Positions 9,235 to 16,898 of a stretch of DNA of 53,126 bases are shown here, one piece after another; the first letter of the stretch is position 1, and each line of letters opens with the position of its first letter. Origin of the DNA: an uncultured Lachnospiraceae bacterium (lineage in GTDB: Bacteria > Bacillota > Clostridia > Lachnospirales > Lachnospiraceae); assembly GCA_902789265.1 (NCBI GenBank), contig CADANR010000010.1:1-53126 (forward strand), written 5' to 3'. Under the pieces are notes generated by a model. That model did no database searches, was not told the origin of the DNA, and saw only the letters and a list, made by a program, of their open reading frames with translations. Both the position numbers and the translations under genes were made by a program.

Positions 9235-10809
9235 CTAAATGGTATCATCCTTCACAACCAGTTTCCCGAACATTCTTACCACATCCACATAATTGTCGGT
9301 AAAATCATCGTCATCAACAAGCGGCTTTAATTCCATCTTTACTTCTTTCCCGACACGTTCCGCAACCGCTTCCCTTAAGGAATCCATTGCGCCTTCTTTC
9401 TTTAAATATTCCTCCGAGAGTTTCTCGGTCGGAACAACCAAAAGCACATCTTCGTCATTAATGGAAAGTCTGCAGTTGGTAAGCATATTTGCAAGAAGCG
9501 GTTCCAGTGTCTCCCGGATGGACTCCCAGGAACCTAAGACTTTCTTTACGTCTTCCGGAAGTGCTTTCTCTCTCACCGGCTTGGCTTTTGCCATATTCAC
9601 TGCTCCTGCCGGATTCCCCTGCATGGTTCCCATCATCTCAAGCGGAATAAACTGCGCTCCTTTTGATTTCTTTTCCAAGTCACGAATGCGGTCAATCAGT
9701 GAATCCACATCTTCTTCCATCTGGGGCTTACACATACGGATTACCGCAATCTCCAGTAAAATTCGCTTCTGGTCCGAATATTTCATGTCCGCATTTAAGT
9801 CCGACAGAATCCGGATATAGCGCATAATCGTGGTCAGTTCCAGCTTTGCCGCGATTTCTTTTAACCGTTCCAATGACTCCGTTGATATTTCCAGACTCTG
9901 CGGGGAAACATCCGAGGATTTCACAAGCATCAGATTTCTTAAATACCAGAGAAGATTTCCCACAAACTGGGTAAAATCCCTGCCCTGTACGGAAACCTCG
10001 TCCACGACTCTTAACGCATTCAGAGAGTCGCCCACGGAAATATACTGTACAATCTCCGCAAAAATACCGTCATCCACCGCGCCTAAAACTTCCAGTGCTT
10101 TTTCATAGGTCAGCTTTTCTCCGAAATGAAATGCCAGGCACTGGTCGAGAAGACTTAATGCATCTCGCATGGATCCGTCCGCTTCCTTGGCAATAAAGGT
10201 AAGCGCATCCTCGTCCACCTCTGCGCCTTCTTTTTCCGTAAGTTCACGCATTCTGTCTGCAATCGTTTCCAGACTGATTCGTTTAAAATCATATCTCTGG
10301 CATCTCGACAGGATGGTAATCGGAATCTTATGCGATTCCGTTGTCGCCAGAATAAAAATCACATACGAAGGCGGCTCCTCCAGAGTTTTTAACAATGCGT
10401 TAAAAGCAGCCGGAGTAAGCATATGCACTTCATCCAGAATATATACCTTATACTTTCCTTCCGTGGGAGAATAGGAAACCTCATCCACAATCTGGCGTAC
10501 ATTATCCACACTGCTGTTGGAAGCCGCATCGATTTCCACGACATTCAAAAGCGTTCCTGCCGCAATCCCCTTACAAACCGGACATTCCCCGCAGGGTTCT
10601 CCGTCCACCGGATTATCACAGTTGACTGCTTTTGCAAGTATTTTGGCAACAGTAGTCTTACCTGTTCCGCGGGTTCCGCAAAACAGGTAAGCATGACCTA
10701 TTCTCTCTGATTTAATTTGATTCTTTAATGTTGTAACTATCGCATCCTGTCCCTTTACTTCGGAAAACACGGTGGGACGGAACTTGCGATACATTGCCAT
10801 ATAGGACAT
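9235..10809 (-). CDS. dnaX: DNA polymerase III subunit gamma/tau
   Basis: A 524-residue clamp-loader ATPase. In order: FSEVKGQDAIVTTLKNQI, Walker A GTRGTGKTTVAK, the four-Cys zinc module CDNPVDGEPCGECPVCKG, Walker B LDEVHML, and the sensor region ATTESHKIPITILSRCQRYDFKR. Domain III follows, then a short tau-like C-terminal region after about residue 380. It loads the beta clamp at the replication fork. The ybaB gene follows after 135 bases in which no RNA gene was recognised. I saw no clear slippery site for a frameshifted short form. Confidence 0.98.
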   Translation of the reverse strand: MSYMAMYRKFRPTVFSEVKGQDAIVTTLKNQIKSERIGHAYLFCGTRGTGKTTVAKILAKAVNCDNPVDGEPCGECPVCKGIAAGTLLNVVEIDAASNSSVDNVRQIVDEVSYSPTEGKYKVYILDEVHMLTPAAFNALLKTLEEPPSYVIFILATTESHKIPITILSRCQRYDFKRISLETIADRMRELTEKEGAEVDEDALTFIAKEADGSMRDALSLLDQCLAFHFGEKLTYEKALEVLGAVDDGIFAEIVQYISVGDSLNALRVVDEVSVQGRDFTQFVGNLLWYLRNLMLVKSSDVSPQSLEISTESLERLKEIAAKLELTTIMRYIRILSDLNADMKYSDQKRILLEIAVIRMCKPQMEEDVDSLIDRIRDLEKKSKGAQFIPLEMMGTMQGNPAGAVNMAKAKPVREKALPEDVKKVLGSWESIRETLEPLLANMLTNCRLSINDEDVLLVVPTEKLSEEYLKKEGAMDSLREAVAERVGKEVKMELKPLVDDDDFTDNYVDVVRMFGKLVVKDDTI

Positions 10810-10829
10810 ATTTCAAAATCTGATTACAA

Positions 10830-12059
10830 TCAGCCTTTCTTTCCCTTATCTTTGTCCGATTTCTCTTTTTTATCACCCTTGTCTTTGTTTTTATCGGATT
10901 TGTCTTTCTCGGATTTCTTATCCGCTTTCTCTTTATCGGGTTTCTCTTTCTCGGATTTCTCTTTACCGGATTCTTCCGCTTTTGCTTTTCCGTCACCGAA
11001 GCAGATGCCGAGCATCTTTGCTTCCTTTACGATTCTGGCATCCGGAGATACGCTCTTTAATTTACCGGCAACCTCTTCCAGGGGAACCTTCACGATTTCA
11101 CGATCCTTATATCCTACCATGAATCCGTATTCACCCTGAAGAATTAAATTCGCCGCTTCCGAGCCGAGCCGGGAGGCAAATACACGGTCATACGGGCAGG
11201 GGCTTCCGCCTCGCTGGGTGTGACCCGGAACCGTAACACGTACTTCCTGACCGGTTCTTTCCTGAATCTTTGCCGCAAGTTCATAGGAAACACTCGGATA
11301 AGGCCTTTCCTTTAATTTCTTTGCATACTCCTTCTTGGATAATTTCGCATCCTCTTTGGAAATCGCACCTTCCGCAACCGCAATAATGGTAAAGTGGCTG
11401 TTTTTCTTTCTTCTTTCGATTGCATCAATGATTTCATCCAAATCATAAGGAATTTCAGGAATCAGAATGATGTCGGCACCACTCGCCATACCGGCATTTA
11501 ATGTCAGCCATCCTACTTTATGTCCCATGACTTCCACGATAAATACCCTGCTGTGGGAAGCTGCCGTTGTATGGATGCAGTCGATGCAGTTCGTAGCAAT
11601 ATCCACTGCGCTCTGGAAACCGAAAGTCATATCGGTTCCGTACAGGTCGTTATCAATGGTCTTGGGCAGCGTTACGATATTTAATCCTTCCTGTCTTAAA
11701 AGATTTGCGGTTTTATGTGTTCCGTTTCCGCCTAAGATTACAAGACAGTCCAGATTTAATTTATAGTAGTTGTGCTTCATTGCTTCGACTTTATCAAGAC
11801 CGTTCTCATCCGGGTCTTTAATCGTCTTAAACGGGGTACGGCTTGTACCGAGAATGGTTCCTCCCTTTGTCAGGATACCGGAAAAATCTTTGCCGGTCAG
11901 CATCCTGTAATTGCCGTATATAAGGCCCCTGTATCCGTCTAAAAATCCGTAGATTTCAACCTCTTCTTCACTGGCTGCCATCGTTTTTACGACACCGCGC
12001 ATTGCGGCATTCAGTGCCTGACAGTCTCCTCCGCTGGTAAGCATACCGATTCGTTTCAT
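10830..12059 (-). CDS. pfkA: 6-phosphofructokinase with charged C-terminal tail
   Basis: A 409-residue enzyme phosphorylating fructose 6-phosphate. Motifs: MKRIGMLTSGGDCQALNAA at the N terminus, GGNGTHKTANLL, PKTIDNDLYGTD, MGHKVGWL and GHTQRGGSP. The GGNG block keeps the Gly that marks ATP-dependent enzymes, but the Lys before TIDND is the residue usual in PPi-type enzymes; this Gly/Lys pair is known in the ATP-dependent clade that includes actinobacterial enzymes, so ATP use is likely but not certain. The last 50 residues are a Lys/Glu/Asp/Ser-only tail not found in typical PFKs. ATG 12059 is chosen because GGAGGG lies 7 bases upstream; the in-frame TTG at 12074 overlaps that site. Confidence 0.95.
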   Translation of the reverse strand: MKRIGMLTSGGDCQALNAAMRGVVKTMAASEEEVEIYGFLDGYRGLIYGNYRMLTGKDFSGILTKGGTILGTSRTPFKTIKDPDENGLDKVEAMKHNYYKLNLDCLVILGGNGTHKTANLLRQEGLNIVTLPKTIDNDLYGTDMTFGFQSAVDIATNCIDCIHTTAASHSRVFIVEVMGHKVGWLTLNAGMASGADIILIPEIPYDLDEIIDAIERRKKNSHFTIIAVAEGAISKEDAKLSKKEYAKKLKERPYPSVSYELAAKIQERTGQEVRVTVPGHTQRGGSPCPYDRVFASRLGSEAANLILQGEYGFMVGYKDREIVKVPLEEVAGKLKSVSPDARIVKEAKMLGICFGDGKAKAEESGKEKSEKEKPDKEKADKKSEKDKSDKNKDKGDKKEKSDKDKGKKG

Positions 12060-12103
12060 AACTTCGCCCTCCAATCTTTACCTGTTACCCCTTAAACATA
12101 TCT

Positions 12104-12132
12104 ATTTTACCGCAGATTTGCTTATTCTTCAA
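12104..12132 (-). promoter_or_regulatory. pfkA promoter
   Basis: On the minus strand TTGAAG (12127-12132), 17 bases, TAAAAT (12104-12109), about 45 bases upstream of the pfkA start codon. Confidence 0.55.
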
Positions 12133-12264
12133 GGCACGAAATCATGTCTTTTCTGTGCTCTGTTTCATTGATTTTTATTTAATTTCTTGTTATATTTTAA
12201 ATTGAGTTTTTATGAATTTTTTATAATTATCTTTCGTTCGTATTTTAACAAACCGGAGGTGACT

Positions 12265-13815
12265 ATGGCCCTGTCTTTAACAGATTTTACCAAATTTAAA
12301 AAAATAATTATCCAGTGCCACGACAATCCCGACGCCGATGCGCTGGCAAGCGGATTTGCCCTGCAGTTATTTTTCAAAAAAAAAGGAATGGACGTCCCCT
12401 TCGTATACGGCGGAAAGAACAAGGTTTCCAAGGCAAATTTATGTCTTATGATGAAACATTTAAACATACAGGCAAAGCATGTTGCCGCCATTCCGAAGCC
12501 GGAGCTTTTAATCTGCGTGGACTGTCAGTACGGTGAAAGTAATGTGACCCGTTTTGACGCGGAAAAGATTGCCGTAATCGATCACCACCAGACCTCCGTT
12601 CAGATTCCGGAGACAGCCGATATCCGTTCCTCTTACGGATCCTGCTCCACCATCCTTTTTGAACTTCTGACGAATGAGGGCTACGACATCAATAAGGATT
12701 TCGATGAAGAAGCAGGAAAAAATGGTGCACTTCCCACCGCGCTTTACTACGGTCTTATGACGGATACGGGAAATTTCGCGGAACTTTGCCACCCTGCCGA
12801 CAGGGATCTTCAGGACAGTGCCAAATATAATCTCTTTGATATCACTCTCTTCCGGAATTCCAATTATTCCAAGGAAGAACTCTATATTGCCGCGGATGCT
12901 TTAAAGGATGCTTCCTACAACAGCGAATTCTCCTGCGGCATCATCTCTTCGAAACCCTGCGATCCCAATATCTTAGGACTCGTCAGCGACATGTTCCTGG
13001 AAGTGGACAGTATCGAAAGCTGCCTTGTATACAGTGTTCTGGACACCGGTGTGAAATTCTCCGTAAGAAGTTGCGTGAAAGAAGTAAAAGCCAATGAACT
13101 TGCCTCATTCTTAGGGGAAGGTTTAGGTGGGGGCGGCGGACATTTGGTCAAAGCCGGCGGATTCTTAAAAAAGGATTTACTTCTCCGTGCCGGAATCTCC
13201 TGTGATGAGGATTCCATCGATTCGTTTTTTAAAGAATCCCTGGACCGTTATTTTAAGGAAACCGAAATTATCTACGCCGGAACTCACAAAGAGGATCCTG
13301 CGGATTTGGATTTCTATCGGAAACAATCCGTGCATGTCGGCTTTGTCAAATCCACCGATCTGGCAAAGGAAGGTTCCAAGGTTGCAGTCCGTACCCTGGA
13401 AGGTGATGTCGATATTTCCGTTCAGAAAGACTCCTATATCATCATCGGCGTAGACGGGGAAATCTACCCCTGCAAAAAAGCAAAATTTGAAGCAAGTTAT
13501 GTGCTTTCGGACGAAGAATATGTTTATCCGAGAGAAGTAACCGCTTATAATCCGACGGTAAATGATCTGATTACGGGAGAACGAATCCCCCTGCTGCCAT
13601 TCGCAAAGGCCTGCATTGCAACCGGCGGAAGCGGCATTTATGCAAGAGAACTGGATCACCGTGTCAAAGTGTTTACCACCTGGGATCCGAACAAATACTA
13701 TCTCGGAAAACCCGGAGACTTTCTTGCCGTTCGTGTTGATGATTTAACCGATGTATATATCATCGAGCGCAGCATCTTCGAAAAGACCTATCAAAAAGAG
13801 GAGAAACCCGAATGA
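12265..13815 (+). CDS. DHH/DHHA1 phosphoesterase with two C-terminal PGDYG-like repeats
   Basis: A 516-residue protein. Residues 15-170 are a DHH domain: H19 and D23/D25 in CHDNPDADALAS, D86 in VDCQ, D106-H107-H108 in IDHHQT, D167 in MTDTGN. Residues about 225-335 are DHHA1 with the glycine motif at 288-299 (GGGGGHLVKAGG). DHH/DHHA1 enzymes cleave short RNA, pAp or linear and cyclic dinucleotides. The C-terminal third holds two similar modules, about 355-412 (ending IGVDGEIYPCKKAKFEASY) and 450-511 (KPGDFLAVRVDDLTDVYIIERSIFEKTY), resembling PGDYG-type domains. ATG 12265 has GGAGGTG 5 bases upstream. Its stop overlaps the TIR gene start (ATGA), implying translational coupling. Confidence 0.85.
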   Translation: MALSLTDFTKFKKIIIQCHDNPDADALASGFALQLFFKKKGMDVPFVYGGKNKVSKANLCLMMKHLNIQAKHVAAIPKPELLICVDCQYGESNVTRFDAEKIAVIDHHQTSVQIPETADIRSSYGSCSTILFELLTNEGYDINKDFDEEAGKNGALPTALYYGLMTDTGNFAELCHPADRDLQDSAKYNLFDITLFRNSNYSKEELYIAADALKDASYNSEFSCGIISSKPCDPNILGLVSDMFLEVDSIESCLVYSVLDTGVKFSVRSCVKEVKANELASFLGEGLGGGGGHLVKAGGFLKKDLLLRAGISCDEDSIDSFFKESLDRYFKETEIIYAGTHKEDPADLDFYRKQSVHVGFVKSTDLAKEGSKVAVRTLEGDVDISVQKDSYIIIGVDGEIYPCKKAKFEASYVLSDEEYVYPREVTAYNPTVNDLITGERIPLLPFAKACIATGGSGIYARELDHRVKVFTTWDPNKYYLGKPGDFLAVRVDDLTDVYIIERSIFEKTYQKEEKPE

Positions 13816-16800
13816 AATACGATGCTTTTATCAGTTACCGACATGCTCCTTTAGACATGGAGATTGCCAAAAAGCTTCATAAGGCACTGGAAACCTATCA
13901 TATTCCCGCTTCCGTTCAGAAGAAAACCGGAAAGAAACGAATTAACCGTGTTTTCAGGGACCAGGAAGAATTGCCCATCGGAAGTGATTTAAACGACAAT
14001 ATCTCCGCTGCGCTGAAAGAGGCGGAATACTTAATCGTTATCTGTTCGAAGGATACTCCGGAATCCTACTGGGTATTAAAAGAAATCGAAACCTTCATTT
14101 CCATGCATGACAGAGAACACGTGCTGGCGATTTTAATTGACGGAGAACCCAGGGAAGCCTTCCCGGCACCTTTGCTTGTGGATGATAATGGAAATCCCGT
14201 GGAACCGCTCGCTGCCGATATCCGTGCCAATTCCGCATCGGAGCGAAACAGTAAATTCAAATCCGAATTCTTACGAATTGCCGCACCCGTAATCGGCTGT
14301 ACCTATGATGATTTAAAACAACGCCACAAAGAGCGCATTATCAAACGGAATCTCGCCATCGGTTTTGCGGCGGTCGGCTGCCTTGCGGTCTTCGGAACCA
14401 TCTTTGGTGTTTATAATGCCATTACGGCATCCAAGATGAAAAAGCTGGCGGAAGAAAAAGCAGAGCTTGCTAACGAGAAAACAATTCTTGCAGGAGAGAT
14501 CCAGCAGGAACTGACCGAAAAACAGATTAACCAGTCCCGTTTCTATGCACAGAAATCGGAAGCTTTATTAAATGCCGGAAAAAGAGAAGATGCGGCTTTA
14601 GTTGCACTTGAGGGTCTTCCGAGTGAGGACGATCCCCGCCCTTTGGTTTCGGAAGCGGTATACGCACTTGGGAATGCACTAAATGCATATGCGCTCGGAG
14701 ACAAATTATGCTTTGATAAAACTCTCGAGCACGATTTTAATGTATCGGCTTCCTTTATGAACGAGGAAAAAAACAGACTCACTACCATAGACACAAACGG
14801 AAATGTATTTATCTGGGACACGGACAGCATGGATCAACTGGTGAAAATCCCGGCTCCTTTGGATTCCGACGGGAAACCGGAAGAATGCATCAGCGCAAAT
14901 GCAGACGAAAAATCTGTTTACGTCTGCTACAGAAACCGTCTCGTCAAATATGATTACAGCGGAAATTCCCTTTCGGATTATTCCGTCGATTTCAATATCA
15001 GTGCCTGCGATTTTCACACAGGTTCTTCACAGGCTGCTTTTTGCGGGGAAAACAAGGTTTGTGTTCTTGACCTTTCGAATCTTTCGGAAATCTTTTCCAC
15101 TGCATGCGACACTTCCGTTTATGACGGATTTTTCGGAGATATTATATACAGTCCCGATTATGAATTTCTCTGTGTCGCGCAGAGTTCTTACGGTTTCGGA
15201 AACGCCACAACTCTTGTCGCTTTTATGGATACCAAAACCGGCGAGATTGCAAACGCGGAAGTCCCCGGAGAATATATCAACAAATTCAATATTACCAAAA
15301 ACGGAAATCTTGCCATCCTCTATTCGGAAGGAATATACCGGGGCGATACTGAGAATGCAAAATTTCTCGCCGTTTATTCCAGGGACGGGAAAAATCTGTG
15401 GACGGAAAAACTTGCCGCAAATTACCATGTTTTCCAGATTGCATACGAACTTCTGGATTCCGCTTCCTTTACGAAAGAAGATACGGAATACAATCTCATA
15501 GTTGCTTCCACGCAGTATGATACTTTTACGTATGATGAGTTCACCGGAGAACTGATTACCGCATTTTCACATCCCGCTCCGATTTGTTCCCAGTATGTAT
15601 CCAGGGCAAGAACCACGGGATATCTGTTATTCTTAGACGGAAGCATAAGTATTGTGGATTTCACGACAGGTCAGTATTATTCGGAATATGAATTCCGTTG
15701 TAATTTTTCCCCGAATATGATGCAGGTCGGTACCCGTCAGGATATTCTTACCATGTTTGTATGCGAAGCGGATTCTCCCAATGTGTACGGACTTTCCTTC
15801 TTTACCGCACCCGATTTAGAGGAGTTTGTCCCCAATCCCGAACAGTACTACTATACCGGCACAGAGCCAAGGGGCAATTATTTTATCATTGAAGATTTTC
15901 ATTCGGATCATAAGGAATACTATGATTCCGAAGGAAATCTCCTTTATTCCGATGACGTTGAATACTCTTCCATGTCTCCTGCCTTTTTCGATAACATTGA
16001 GGTCGTTCCGTGTACTGATAAACTGATCTACGTGGATCCTTATAATAAAACGCAGGAAGAACTCACTTATGCGGAACTGGTTAAAGACGAGGAGGATGTA
16101 ATCTCAACCAATTTTACCGCCCATTTCTTAACCGACCAGTCCATGGGTGCGTTTTACGGAAGCAAAAGTGCCTTCGTAATTGATTTTAAGGAAAAAAAAT
16201 TAAAAGCCGGCTATCACTATAACGATTATGTCAAAGACGCTATGTGCTCGCCGGACGGAAAAACTCTTTTTGTCATTTTCGAAGATTCCTTAAAAATAAT
16301 CGATATTACTACAGGAAATGAAAAAGATATTTCTTCCCTGAATTTAATCCCGAATGAGAAAATTTCCGTGAATGCTCCCTCTATTGCATGTAGCAGTGAC
16401 GGCAGGTATTTTTCCTTCTTCTGCAAGGACAGTATTATTCGTGTTATCGATACTGCCGATTATTCCGTAAAAGCCGAACTGCCCTGTTATTCGACTTTTG
16501 TCCCTGCAACATTTTTCAGCGGCGACAATCACACCTTTATTTTCCAGGGAAGCGACAATATCATTTATTTCTATAATATAGAAAAAGGTGAATTCACCAA
16601 TCTTCTGAGGGTAGATAATACAATCAAACACGTTATTTATGACGGCGAAGAAAACCTGATTTCTCTTGCCACATACAACACAAATTATCTGTTCGGCACA
16701 TCGGATTACGGACTTTTAGCTGTCATCGGAGACTCCGCAACATTCTTAAAGGACCGCAATGTTTTCCTGGTATTCCAGAATGGTATGATCTATCAGATAA

Positions 16801-16898
16801 AATATAAGAATTATGAGGAACTGATTGCAGAAGAAAAGCGCCAGTTCCCGAATGCGGAACTGACGCCTCAGAAGAAAGTCAATTATAATATTGATTAA
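13812..16898 (+). CDS. TIR-domain, single-pass membrane protein with large beta-propeller
   Basis: A 1028-residue protein. Residues 1-165 form a TIR domain: YDAFISYRH at the first strand, RVFRDQEELP, and a W87-xxx-E91 motif (SYWVLKEIE) placing Glu91 where TIR NADases have their catalytic Glu. Residues about 181-203 are a membrane segment, 207-250 a predicted coiled coil, and about 290-1010 a long repeated beta-rich region with WD/PQQ-like strands (VFIWDTDSMDQLVKI, VVDFTTGQYYSEYEF). Topology would place TIR inside and propeller outside if the segment spans once. It overlaps the DHH gene by 4 bases. Function as NAD+ hydrolase, signal producer or scaffold is inference from TIR families such as Thoeris and plant/animal TIRs. 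Confidence 0.85.
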   Translation: MKYDAFISYRHAPLDMEIAKKLHKALETYHIPASVQKKTGKKRINRVFRDQEELPIGSDLNDNISAALKEAEYLIVICSKDTPESYWVLKEIETFISMHDREHVLAILIDGEPREAFPAPLLVDDNGNPVEPLAADIRANSASERNSKFKSEFLRIAAPVIGCTYDDLKQRHKERIIKRNLAIGFAAVGCLAVFGTIFGVYNAITASKMKKLAEEKAELANEKTILAGEIQQELTEKQINQSRFYAQKSEALLNAGKREDAALVALEGLPSEDDPRPLVSEAVYALGNALNAYALGDKLCFDKTLEHDFNVSASFMNEEKNRLTTIDTNGNVFIWDTDSMDQLVKIPAPLDSDGKPEECISANADEKSVYVCYRNRLVKYDYSGNSLSDYSVDFNISACDFHTGSSQAAFCGENKVCVLDLSNLSEIFSTACDTSVYDGFFGDIIYSPDYEFLCVAQSSYGFGNATTLVAFMDTKTGEIANAEVPGEYINKFNITKNGNLAILYSEGIYRGDTENAKFLAVYSRDGKNLWTEKLAANYHVFQIAYELLDSASFTKEDTEYNLIVASTQYDTFTYDEFTGELITAFSHPAPICSQYVSRARTTGYLLFLDGSISIVDFTTGQYYSEYEFRCNFSPNMMQVGTRQDILTMFVCEADSPNVYGLSFFTAPDLEEFVPNPEQYYYTGTEPRGNYFIIEDFHSDHKEYYDSEGNLLYSDDVEYSSMSPAFFDNIEVVPCTDKLIYVDPYNKTQEELTYAELVKDEEDVISTNFTAHFLTDQSMGAFYGSKSAFVIDFKEKKLKAGYHYNDYVKDAMCSPDGKTLFVIFEDSLKIIDITTGNEKDISSLNLIPNEKISVNAPSIACSSDGRYFSFFCKDSIIRVIDTADYSVKAELPCYSTFVPATFFSGDNHTFIFQGSDNIIYFYNIEKGEFTNLLRVDNTIKHVIYDGEENLISLATYNTNYLFGTSDYGLLAVIGDSATFLKDRNVFLVFQNGMIYQIKYKNYEELIAEEKRQFPNAELTPQKKVNYNID

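Noticed and set aside
9235-10809. Programmed frameshift in dnaX
   Set aside because: No A AAA AAG-type slippery run with a nearby hairpin was seen on the coding strand.
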